A stretch of DNA of 64,000 bases, taken from assembly GCA_027579435.1 (NCBI GenBank), contig JANBPK010000752.1, forward strand, positions 1 through 64,000, written 5' to 3'. This DNA comes from Candolleomyces eurysporus (Eukaryota > Basidiomycota > Agaricomycetes > Agaricales > Psathyrellaceae). Below are positions 47,617 through 57,001 of this stretch, one piece after another; within the stretch, counting starts at the first letter, position 1, and each line of letters begins with the position of its first letter. Made by a program: the position numbers and the translations under genes. The notes under the pieces were generated by a model. That model ran no database searches. It saw only the letters and a program-made list of their open reading frames with translations, and had not been told where the DNA came from.

Positions 47617-49712
47617 ATGATGTGGGACTCACCTCTCATCCCGTTCTCCCTCGGAATCGTTTTCGTTTACTTTGTGAGGTCGGTTGTTACTCAGAGGAAG
47701 CGGAATCCCCGCGGATTGCCCCTACCACCTGGTCCCAAGGGTTTACCTGTGCTTGGTAACGTGTTCCAGTTCCCCAAAGCTCTTCCATGGGAAGCGTATG
47801 ATAAACTCTGCAAAGAACATGGTATGCCATCTGCACTTCACGCCGTTTAGCGATATCCACTAATACGCTATCCCTAGGTGACATTATCTATATGACAGCT
47901 CTGGGTCAAGGGATTCTGGTCCTGGGGTCTCAGCGGCGTGCTGTTGATTTGTTAGAAAAAAGGGCTGCAAACTATTCAGATCGTCCACCTTTTCCGGTCA
48001 TCGAGATGTAAGTAAGACTTCTATATTGCTGGTTGCTAATACTCATGCGCTGTTGCGATCGACTTGTTAGGATGGGTCTCGGCTGGAGCTTCGGTCTCAT
48101 GCGCTACGGGGCCGTGTGGAGACAGTACCGTCGCGCTTTTCACAAGTTCTTCAACAACAACGCTATACCGACCTGGCACCCTATTATGTACGAAGAGGTC
48201 AAGGGTTTCCTGCGTAAGGTCCAGTCACAACCCGATGGTATCTTTGAGCATGTGCAGTTGTAGGTTACACATATTATTTTAAGAACTTACGTCTACTGAC
48301 CGTCAGGACATTAGGATGTTTGGGACAATAATCATGCGTGTTGCCTACGGCTTTGACGACATTCGACAAAACGAAGCTCTCGTTCACAACGCTGAAGCTC
48401 TCATTCAAGGTTTTCATAAGGCCGCGGCCCCTGGCAGATATCTTGTGAACTCGTTCCCGTCGCTCAGACACGTACCCGCCTGGTTTCCCGGTGCGGGATT
48501 TAAGAGACATCTCGAGGCCCTATCTCGGATGAGCTTTAATACTATTCATCACCCATTCGAAGAGGCGAAACTTGATTACGTAAGCTTCATTGGTTCTCCA
48601 TACTATTTCTCGGCCTCACAACACTGTTCCCAGGCTCACGGAAAGAAAGGGCAACATCCTAGCATGGCTGCCAGCTTCATCGATAGTATTTCTGAAGAAA
48701 GTGGAGGAAATCGGGAGGAGATGGAGGACGTAGCACGTGGCGTATGTGGTATAGCGTATCTGGGTAAGTTGGTACTGGTTTGATCAAAACGTAAGAACCA
48801 ATCTAACAAGTTATGCCCTTCGCAGGTGGAGCTGAGACCTCTGTTAGTTCCGGTCTGGCGCTCCTTTACGCACTTGGCAGCCACCCGGAAGTGCAGACGA
48901 AGGCTCAAATGGAAATCGATTCCTTCGTTGGTCCGGATAGGTTGCCAACGATGGATGATATCAAGGATTTGCCGTATGTCCGTGCCATGGTCAAAGAACT
49001 CAACCGGTGGTTCACCATTCTCCCACTTGGTGAGTTTTAGATCGTGATCAGCCCTTCTGTTTGTTTGTGACTTGGGTTGGTCTATATGGCGCTCATAGTT
49101 GATCACTGGCACCAGGTCTTGCCCACTCCAACACGGAGGATGATGAGTATGATGGCTACTTCATCCCCAAAGGAACCATAATCCTGACGAACAACTGGTG
49201 AGTATTGATGGCCATATCTGCAGCCTTCACGTATTTAAACCATGTCGACAGGGCTACAATGCACAATCCAGACGTCTTCGACAATCCTTTCGAGTTCTTC
49301 CCTGACCGTTACCTCAAAGACGGGAAGATAGACGATTCTGTTACAGACGCTGGGATTGCTGTCTTTGGACATGGCCGTCGGTAAGCTGTAGTCCTCTCCC
49401 TTTCTGTGAAGCGGCCGTATTTAATTAACATTCGCTTCAGGCTTTGCCCAGGACGTGATTTCGCCAACGACGCATTGTTCCTTATGGTAGCCTCCCTTCT
49501 TGCCACTTTCACTATCGGCACCCCAAAAGATGAGGAAGGAAACGTAATCCCTACTTTGAGGCTCGAACCGATGAACCCTTCTGCCAGGTAAGTCTATTAA
49601 CATTCCAATCATTTTATAACAAAGGGTGACACTTGTCCGAATTCTCAGCAAAATTCTTCCCTTCAAGTGCGAGTTTCATCTCCGGCCTGGGCGCGAGCAT
49701 TTCCTGCAATAA
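47617..49712 (+). CDS. Cytochrome P450 monooxygenase, tandem copy 3
   Basis: Ten exons: 47617-47821, 47878-48007, 48071-48259, 48315-48579, 48634-48763, 48826-49029, 49116-49197, 49252-49380, 49441-49587, 49649-49712; 1545 nt, 514 aa, no interruptions. It starts [20 protein letters not shown], then [17 protein letters not shown]. The I-helix reads GGAET where copies 1 and 2 have AGSET, the K-helix is KELNRWF, the haem loop is FGHGRRLCPGRD, and the last residues are GREHFLQ. It is the most diverged of the three copies, and its I-helix and B-C region changes could alter substrate range. ATG at 47620 is an alternative start. Confidence 0.92.
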
Positions 49713-49849
49713 GTGGGAGATACCTCAGATTCATTACTGCGATATATGGACACCAGTAGCACTACCTGCATTAAGCCTCTCAATTTCGGGATTCCTGCGA
49801 ATCAAGTAAATTAAGTCGATATTTAACTATCCCGGGAACAGATCCATAT

Positions 49850-51814
49850 TTATATAAACATTGTATCGGAATTTTCTGGCACTCCGACAGTTAGTACAGT
49901 CGGTCTACGAGGTCTACTGTCGTTGGGATAAGGATAGGTGATTGTGAACAGAAAGTCTTCCATATCAACATTCCTTTCGCGCAAAAGCTTGGGGATGTCG
50001 ATTTCCTTGATATCTGCGAATTTCACATAGACGAACTGGAGACGTGCTGTCAATGACGTCATTCGAATTTTACTAGAGCCCTCTTCAGCGCCATCGTCAC
50101 CGTCACTGCGAGGGCGACGATTTTGAGATGAGCTCGAGTCTGGAGACTCGGAAAGGTTTGCAACGTCGAAGAACTTCCTCCTCTTAGCCGCCATGAATTC
50201 GACCAGGTCCCTCTCAGTGAAATCGCTCGGGCTACCCCCGAGGATACAATACAACCTCTCCAACCTGGGACACAATTGAGGTCTCTCCACGACCTCCTTG
50301 TCCCCGATCAAAGTCACGGTTGGGCTGAGCTTCTCCAAAATCTCTTTGGTGAGTGCTACCTCCCTATTTGCAGTCCTATCATAAAGACTGTCACCCGACA
50401 ATCGGAGTTTGGTGACGTTGGGTAAGTTTTCCAAGCATGAATGGAAAGTCGAAGGAGTGAGGAAGGCGTAGTTGAATGTACACTCCGTGAGCGATTCGCC
50501 CAAAGTTTTGACCCATTCAGGTTGGAAGGACTGAGGACCCCAAAATTCGATGGAACGGAGGGATGGGAGGGAGAACGAAGCTGCTAAGCCAAGGGGTAAA
50601 AGCGAACGGGCGATGATGGATAAGGATTCGAGCGAGGGTAGGTGGATGACTGACTTCGAAGTTTCTGAAGTTTCTTGGTGGTCGGTGCAGGTCGAAGCGG
50701 CGTTGTTGTTATTGTTGGACACTGGAGCACTCGGATCGAGTTCGAGACTGCATCGAACAAGGTTCCGGCACTTCCTGAGCAGCGTGAGCGCGTCTTGCAC
50801 TTGCACTGAAGCGTGGTAGGTCGAGGAGACCCTGAGCTCCGTCAACGTGCTCCAGTTCACCGGAAGTGTCAACGGAGTGCCTATGAACCTGCAGAGCTTC
50901 AGGGAACGCAAAAGGGGTGATTGAAGGAGGGTGATCTGGGAAACGATTTCTTGCCGGTTGGGATTTGGAGGGTGGGTAACATCGAAGTTGAGTTCGAGGG
51001 ACTCGAGACGAGGTACCTCATGCAATGGCAGGTAAAGGACTTTGTTAAGAGGCGAACCCGGTCCACAAATAGGGACTCGAAAATGGGCACCCTTCCACCA
51101 TCCGGATTGCTTGCATATAAGGTCAAATATCTCCATCAAGGGACCCTCTTTCAGGGATGGATTTGTATCGATCTCGAGGATTGGCTGGCGGATATGTAAG
51201 TGGATGGTGAGTGGGCAATTCTTGGATCGAGAGAGCCAGGCCTCGGTAGCTCGCCGTAGCTGCACTACCTTCTTCCACCACTGCTCTACGTCTTGAGAGT
51301 AGGCTTGCTGTTGCATCTCTGTCGGACCGCGTAACGACAGCCTGGCCGGTCGTCCTCGAAGTTGAAGAGCGAACCTAGCCTCCGCACTGTCAGGTGAATG
51401 GGGATATTCGGGCGTACTGATACGTATTTCGTTCCAAAGGAGAGGTGTAGAGAGTGCCAGCTGACGCCATTGGCGACAGACATGGCTAAGGACGACGGAT
51501 GGATGTCTTCCGGATATCCTTGGAGGTCCGTCATAGGTTTTGTATTCCGCAAAGGTGGCCATGAATATCGAGGTGAGAATGTCTATAGGCAAACTCCTGA
51601 CGATGGATAGCAGAGCCAGGTTCCCATTGACATTGGCCATGTGTTTTGCTCGACGCGCTTTGAGCGCGTTCAACGCCTCTTCCGCGAGCTCGATTTCATC
51701 GTCGATTTGTGCGATAACCGCCTGTTCTTGCTCGACAAAGGCTCGTATTTGCGGTACTTCATCAGTGGAAGGGATGTGGTTGTTAGTTAGATAGTTGAGA
51801 AATGGGGATGACAT
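49850..51814 (-). CDS. F-box-like protein with N-terminal coiled coil
   Basis: Single exon, 654 aa. Residues about 20-60 form a coiled coil with IRAFVEQEQAVIAQIDDEIELAEE and LNALKARR. The F-box-like segment follows: LLSIVRSLPIDILTSIFM, then SHVCRQWRQLALSTPLLWNEI. The rest has leucine-rich, LRR-like strands (SLESLSIIARSLLPLGL; LPSLRSIEFWG) and an acidic Ser-rich insert near residue 580. This is the commonest F-box architecture in Agaricomycetes and is often in large expanded families. If functional it would link Skp1 of an SCF ligase to unknown targets. It converges with P450 copy 3, its stop lying 137 bases from that gene's stop. Confidence 0.85.
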   Translation of the reverse strand: MSSPFLNYLTNNHIPSTDEVPQIRAFVEQEQAVIAQIDDEIELAEEALNALKARRAKHMANVNGNLALLSIVRSLPIDILTSIFMATFAEYKTYDGPPRISGRHPSVVLSHVCRQWRQLALSTPLLWNEIRISTPEYPHSPDSAEARFALQLRGRPARLSLRGPTEMQQQAYSQDVEQWWKKVVQLRRATEAWLSRSKNCPLTIHLHIRQPILEIDTNPSLKEGPLMEIFDLICKQSGWWKGAHFRVPICGPGSPLNKVLYLPLHEVPRLESLELNFDVTHPPNPNRQEIVSQITLLQSPLLRSLKLCRFIGTPLTLPVNWSTLTELRVSSTYHASVQVQDALTLLRKCRNLVRCSLELDPSAPVSNNNNNAASTCTDHQETSETSKSVIHLPSLESLSIIARSLLPLGLAASFSLPSLRSIEFWGPQSFQPEWVKTLGESLTECTFNYAFLTPSTFHSCLENLPNVTKLRLSGDSLYDRTANREVALTKEILEKLSPTVTLIGDKEVVERPQLCPRLERLYCILGGSPSDFTERDLVEFMAAKRRKFFDVANLSESPDSSSSQNRRPRSDGDDGAEEGSSKIRMTSLTARLQFVYVKFADIKEIDIPKLLRERNVDMEDFLFTITYPYPNDSRPRRPTVLTVGVPENSDTMFI

Positions 51815-52366
51815 GGTCTGACGTAGGAGAGGAAGGCTGGCTTTCGGTGTTCGGTATTTATATTGCCGACACCATCATTCTGAGACCCGGTCCGGTTGAA
51901 GACCAAACCAAGGCCGAGTTTGTGTGGCTAGGAATAAATCGTAGCAACGCCCACTACCTGGAACGAGGTGTTCTGTTATGTACAGGCAAATTTGTCTTTC
52001 TGTATACGCGATCCTAACTATTACAATGAAATATAAACATTACACCAATGAATTGAATATCTTCCTCTTCTGGTCGTATCGATGTGCATAGAATTTCTTG
52101 AGACAGGTGTATATTTTACGTCGATGTACATGTTATTTTTGAAATAATGTATAGATAATTTGTTGTGACCAGGTAGAAAGATTAAGCTGACGTTTATCTG
52201 TACGTAGTGGTGGACGCACAAAATGTGGGAATGAGTTACTGAGCAAAGATGCTGAGGTAAGGGTCAGTTGGGCGGGGTACCAAAGACCCAAAGAAGCGGG
52301 TATAGAAGATGAAGGTACTGGAATGATATGGATTTGCCGTTTTCAAGACGATCAAGAATACAGCTA
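51815..52366. other. Intergenic, no gene supported
   Basis: This region holds the promoter side of the F-box gene and the 3' side of the GFA gene. It is AT-rich around 52020-52200. Short frames show no features. Confidence 0.4.
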
Positions 52367-53707
52367 CTAGTAAAACGCTTTCAATCCATCCCCCAAAGCC
52401 TGCACAAGCACTGGACTTGTCGCCTTCTCAGCAAAGCTGACTCTATCCTTATGCCACTGGAACCAATGCTCTGCCCTCACCCCATCATAGCTCTGATTAA
52501 TCAAGCCCATACTGACGTCGATAATATCCGGTCGACCCGCGGTCCACCAAAAAGCGGTAGCCCCGCACTTTGCACAAAATTCTCGATACCGTCCTGGACT
52601 CGACGCATATTGCTTCAGCCCCTGCGGCCTCAAGTCGTCTTGAGGGAACTCAATCGGCTCGTCCGGACCTCGAACCGACTCCCTAACGTACGCCTGTATA
52701 ACGAATCCCCACGGCTGGAATTCGAACCCACTCGAAGCCCGGCAATAGCTGCATGCACAGTACCCAGCGAGGTAGCGGTCGTGTTCTCCTTCTTTGTATG
52801 GAGGTCGAAGCCACCATTTCACGTCGCCTGGATTGCGCTGCTTCGCAAGGCGAGTGACGTCTGCCGGATAGAGGAGGTCGGGAAACGGGGCCCGCGGTTC
52901 GGTCGCAATCTCCTCCGGGGGGGAAATCTTGACCGAGATAGTCCCACAATGGCAGTACATATCCAGCTCTCGAGGCTGTTCCTCCTTGAGTTCGGGCGAC
53001 CGCCACTTGAGAGGGAGGAGTGGACTCCCATAACCTTCGGAATACCGTGGAAGCTCGACGCCTTCAACGACACGAAGGACGTCGGACATCCCGCCGTCCA
53101 TGGTAGACGCGACATGCAGGTGATACATTGGCTTGACGATTCCCTCAGACTTGTTCAACGCGCCCCCCGCGACGCGCCATTCCACTCCTTCTTCGTTGTA
53201 CTTCAGGTCTCCGTTGACGCCGTCGATCCGCCGTCTCACATCGTAATCGCACTGCCGCGGATCGCCCAAGAATCCCTCCTCTGCGTCCACCTTTCCTCGC
53301 TGGGACGGGCCGATCTTGACCAACATATGGGCCGAACAGGTAGGACAAAAGTACCTCGTCACGCCTTGACGATCCGGGGGACAATAAGTCGAGAACAAAT
53401 CCATATTGAACGGCACCTGTTTGTCAGCCTCCAACGGGACGCCGACGATCTTGACCGAATAGAATGCCATCTGGCCCGTATTATGGCGGCAAGAGTTGCA
53501 GTGGCAGAGGTAGGTGTGGATGGGCAGGGAGTCTGTTTTGAATACCACTCGCAGGTCGCATCGTCGACAATGGCAGGTCGCTCTGCAGTACGTCTCATCC
53601 CCCTGCGTGACAACATTTCCTCTATCCCTGTAGAAGCTAGCGGTCCTCTGGAGATCAGGCGGAGCTGAGGATCCTCTGGGGATATCTAACGCGGGTGGCC
53701 GAAGCAT
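52367..53707 (-). CDS. Double GFA-domain (Mss4-like) zinc protein 1
   Basis: Single exon, 446 aa from the ATG at 53707 (the frame stays open to 53794). Two glutathione-dependent formaldehyde-activating (GFA) type beta-tent domains occur in tandem. Domain 1: CHCRRC, LCHCNSCRHNTG, YFCPTCSAHML. Domain 2: MYCHCGTISV, GYCACSYCRASSGFE, EFCAKCGATAFWW. Each set gives the Cys ligands for structural and catalytic-type zinc. Domain 2 contains a long insertion with LLYPADVTRLAKQRNPGDVKWWLRP. Bacterial Gfa was proposed to form S-hydroxymethylglutathione; most fungal relatives are uncharacterised. A paralogue sits 260 bases upstream on the same strand. Confidence 0.85.
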   Translation of the reverse strand: MLRPPALDIPRGSSAPPDLQRTASFYRDRGNVVTQGDETYCRATCHCRRCDLRVVFKTDSLPIHTYLCHCNSCRHNTGQMAFYSVKIVGVPLEADKQVPFNMDLFSTYCPPDRQGVTRYFCPTCSAHMLVKIGPSQRGKVDAEEGFLGDPRQCDYDVRRRIDGVNGDLKYNEEGVEWRVAGGALNKSEGIVKPMYHLHVASTMDGGMSDVLRVVEGVELPRYSEGYGSPLLPLKWRSPELKEEQPRELDMYCHCGTISVKISPPEEIATEPRAPFPDLLYPADVTRLAKQRNPGDVKWWLRPPYKEGEHDRYLAGYCACSYCRASSGFEFQPWGFVIQAYVRESVRGPDEPIEFPQDDLRPQGLKQYASSPGRYREFCAKCGATAFWWTAGRPDIIDVSMGLINQSYDGVRAEHWFQWHKDRVSFAEKATSPVLVQALGDGLKAFY

Positions 53708-53966
53708 ATTGGTGTAGTTGTTGCAAGAGAGAGGGAGAGAGGCAGGAGAGAACTGCGACCTCGAAGTTTGCTGGCTGACACGCATATGAAACACACCGAT
53801 CGCAAGTCAGGGGAAAGCCCCGCCCTTTTTTGAAGGGTAGCTATAGGGTATTACATTAGAGGGACAAAATATGACGATGCCTGTCTGTAGATATAAGGAA
53901 CCAAAGCCAATGTCAGTCGAAACCTTCCATAAGAGATGTCCGCATAACCAGTCAACCGAATATACC

Positions 53967-55433
53967 TCAGGCCTTCACCACTTCCTCCACCAAACTGAGA
54001 ACCACTGACGTCCTGTCCTTTTCCGCAATCGTATCCACTGGCGTAGAGGAGTCGGTGGTAACCACGATTGTGGTGGTATCATCCACCGACTTCCCAAGCT
54101 CTTTCTCCTCCTTCGCTGCCCTCAACCCCGCCGTCAGCCCCTCAACCGTCATCGGACTGACAGCCTGCTCCGTAAACCCAACTCTCGTAAGACACCAATC
54201 TAACCAAGACTCTGCCCTAGCTCCATCCTGGGTCTCATCGACCAACGCCACCGCCACGCAGATCAGGTCAGGTCTCCCAGCCTGCCAAGCAAACGCCGTC
54301 GCTCCGCATTTGTGACAGGACTCTCGGTATCTCCCCGGACTCGAGATATACTGCCTGAGTCCGGGCATCCTGGTTCCTAGGGGTGCTGCTGCTGCCTCCG
54401 TCTGACTCTCCGAGCTAGCACCAGGCCTAGCAACGCCGAGCTTCTTCATCGCTTCCTGGACCTCCGAAAGCTCATCTTCCTCCGCCTCTTGCAAGGTGAG
54501 CGGCTGGCCGTCCATGTCGAGGATGTTCCCCCGCGGGACGTACACCCACGACTGGATCTCGAACCCGCTCGTCAAGCGGCAGTACGTGCACGCACAGTGG
54601 CCCGCAAAGTACTTGGTCGGCTCGGACGCGTTGAGCGGACGCAGCCACCACTTTACGTCGCCCGAATTACGCAGCTTCGCAAGATGGGTGATGTCATAGG
54701 GGTAGAGGAGATCGGGGAACGCTGCATGGGGAAGCGTGGATTGAGCATTGGGCCTCGTTATCTTGAACCGGAGCGTCTTGCAGTGACAGGCAAAGTGGAG
54801 TGTCTCGATATCATCTCCTTCGGGCTGCTTCTTCGTCTGATCGTGGGGCGCCTTCCAGCCAAGAGGGAGCACCTCCGATCCCGGCTGGAGTCGATAACGC
54901 GGAAGCTTCAGGTGCCCGATGCTCTTCAGATGGTCTGCCAGTCCCCCATCCAGGGTGTCTTCGATGTAGATGTGGTACCCCGGCTGGACGATGCCTTCTG
55001 TACGCTCTAAAGCGCCGGCGGCAACACACCAGTACGCGCCCTCCCTCTCCCCTCCTTCGGTTAGCTTGCCGATGGAATGGAAAATCAATTGCGCAGAGCA
55101 GGCGGAGCAGGAGTAGCGTACGCCGTTCTCTGACGTCCTGTACGGAATGAGGTCGCCGTCTCCGTTGGGCGATATGCACTGGCCGTCGCTCCCGTCTACA
55201 TGGAATGGTTCGTCGGCATCGGCGCAGAGCAATGAGACGACGTTGACGTGGTATACGGCCATTTGGCCTGAGCTGTGCCGGCAGGCGGAGCAGTGGCAGA
55301 GGTCGTTGGAGATGGGGAGGGCATCAGTGGGGAAGCCGGCGCGGAATTCGTTCAGGCCGCAGTGGCATGCTACTTTGACGTAGGTAGTTTTGGATGATGG
55401 TGGTGGGGGTGTTGAGCTCGGCGATCCGGACAT
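53967..55433 (-). CDS. Double GFA-domain (Mss4-like) zinc protein 2
   Basis: Single exon, 488 aa from ATG 55433 (the frame is open to 55682, but this start precedes the first domain by about 20 residues). It has the same layout as its neighbour. Domain 1: ACHCGLNEF, DLCHCSACRHSSGQ, YSCSACSAQLI. Domain 2: FACHCKTLRF, GHCACTYCRLTSGFE, ESCHKCGATAFAW, with the same DVKWWLRP-containing insertion. It differs by a Glu-rich insert in domain 2 (about residues 320-370) and a Thr/Val-rich C-terminal tail absent from the neighbour. The two genes arose by tandem duplication of an already doubled domain. The 5' flank has CTACGACTA-type simple repeats around 55485-55515. Confidence 0.85.
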   Translation of the reverse strand: MSGSPSSTPPPPSSKTTYVKVACHCGLNEFRAGFPTDALPISNDLCHCSACRHSSGQMAVYHVNVVSLLCADADEPFHVDGSDGQCISPNGDGDLIPYRTSENGVRYSCSACSAQLIFHSIGKLTEGGEREGAYWCVAAGALERTEGIVQPGYHIYIEDTLDGGLADHLKSIGHLKLPRYRLQPGSEVLPLGWKAPHDQTKKQPEGDDIETLHFACHCKTLRFKITRPNAQSTLPHAAFPDLLYPYDITHLAKLRNSGDVKWWLRPLNASEPTKYFAGHCACTYCRLTSGFEIQSWVYVPRGNILDMDGQPLTLQEAEEDELSEVQEAMKKLGVARPGASSESQTEAAAAPLGTRMPGLRQYISSPGRYRESCHKCGATAFAWQAGRPDLICVAVALVDETQDGARAESWLDWCLTRVGFTEQAVSPMTVEGLTAGLRAAKEEKELGKSVDDTTTIVVTTDSSTPVDTIAEKDRTSVVLSLVEEVVKA

Positions 55434-57001
55434 GGTGGTGGTAGTAGAGGATCGACGAGTGATGAAGAGATGTAGTTGTTGAGTAATAGTAGTCGTAGTC
55501 GTAGTCGTACAGAGAAATTCGGGGAATTCAAGGATATTTGAGCGTGAAGCTTTTATAGGGATTCGGATGTGGGGTCGAGGGCCTTTGTTTGATCCTATCA
55601 AAAAGCGGTAACAAGGGTACGATAAGGCTGGCTTCCAAAAGATCACAAGGCTGTGACGCACATACGAAAGTAAACAGGGCACTTTGCCGCCTTGCGCTCT
55701 TTCATCCGCCCGGATTGCCGTGCCCTTCGGAAATTGTTGCCTGGGAGATGATTGTCAAAGAACCGGCCATCGTCCAAGCTTCACTCATGTGAGCTGAGGA
55801 TTGTCCGAGGGTGACTGGGGATTCGAATCCTTTCTTCATTACGGCCTAATCATCGAGGAAGACATTTGATACTCATTGGATGAGATCCGTTATCGTCGCT
55901 GTGGTGCATATGACAGGCATTCCGAGGCACTGCGCACCATCCTAACATAAGCGTCTGGAATTCCCATAATAAATCAAGGTCAGTCGAGCAGCTGAATTAC
56001 GACACACGGTGTACTGACAATGTGGGGTAATTGCCTCCGACAGGGCTTGGATGTGCCGATCTAGGCTCACGAGATCATCGCCGAGACGCTCTAGAACCGG
56101 ATGCCAGAGCTCTGAAGCTATGAAGACAATCGGATATGAGCGCTGAAATACATATGAATGCCACGAACGTTTCGATTCACCTGTGACTGCTATACCACGG
56201 ACGCCGTCGTGTCTTGCAACGTTCAGCTTGAGCTCCGGTTCGTTCTCGAGGCAGTACTATTCCGACGCTCCACCAGCCGATGAACGGCAGGAGGCTTCGT
56301 CGAAAGGCAACCACGGTGGGGGAGTCGTCGATGGAGTCCTGCTGGATTGGTGGTCGAGACGACGAGCGGGTGTGTGGGGGGTATAAACTCGGTCTGTAAA
56401 CGCCCAACATCATGAAGACGCGCCGCAAGGTCGGTCCGGAAAACAGATGCACCGCAAGCAAACGGTTCAGGACGTGCAAGGGCTAGCAAAGCTTCAGAAT
56501 CGTCCAGAGCAGCCTGGCTTCATCTTCCACCACCATCCATGAAACACTTTCCCCCCACATAAGCGCCTATGCTCTCGAGAGCGCGATTCTTTTCTCTGCC
56601 CTGCTTTTATTCTCGCCCCTCGTCGTGGTCACCGGTGAACCATAGGTGTGTCATGTTGTTCCTGATATTTGGTGTCTTTTCTTATTCCTCGTCCTCAGGT
56701 CGCCTACGCCGTTCGAAGGTGGCTAGATATCGAAGGAGAATCTTGTTCATGAAGGATAGGTACTGTAGTATGGCTGTCGTTGAGCAGAAAAGGCAAATGT
56801 TCAAATGCATTTCTCCCGCTCCTGATTGGCCCATCGTTTCGGTCGAACAATCCCGAGGCGCGAAGTGATCCGTAATGGAATTTCTGCCCCTGACTCCATA
56901 CCATCATGGCTTTTTACGTCTCCTCCTCGCTTCTACTCTTCTCCTCACTGCTACCACCAGGTCGTCGTCGCCGTCGTCGTTGAGCACGGTGGTGAACCGC
57001 G
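55434..57001. other. Intergenic, no gene supported
   Basis: About 1.5 kb with several short frames on both strands (56177-56489 minus, 56569-56868 plus), none with a domain or clear start. The last ~130 bases (56875-57001) are the 5' flank of CGS and recur at about 63530-63648 before the second CGS copy, so they likely carry promoter and leader sequence. Confidence 0.4.

Noticed and set aside
36497..49712. Complete secondary-metabolite gene cluster
   Set aside because: No backbone enzyme (terpene cyclase, PKS or NRPS) is visible, and the only partner genes are truncated hydrolases, so only a P450 array is claimed.
52328..53668. 446-residue plus-strand frame opposite the first GFA gene
   Set aside because: The minus strand carries paired CxxC zinc motifs and a paralogue next door; the plus frame is its antisense shadow.
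54489..55010. Plus-strand frame opposite the second GFA gene
   Set aside because: Same reason as above; no domain and antisense to conserved coding sequence.
55786..55860. tRNA-like stretch with GATTCGAATCC resembling a B box
   Set aside because: The T-arm stem does not pair well, and no acceptor stem or A box could be placed at the right distance.
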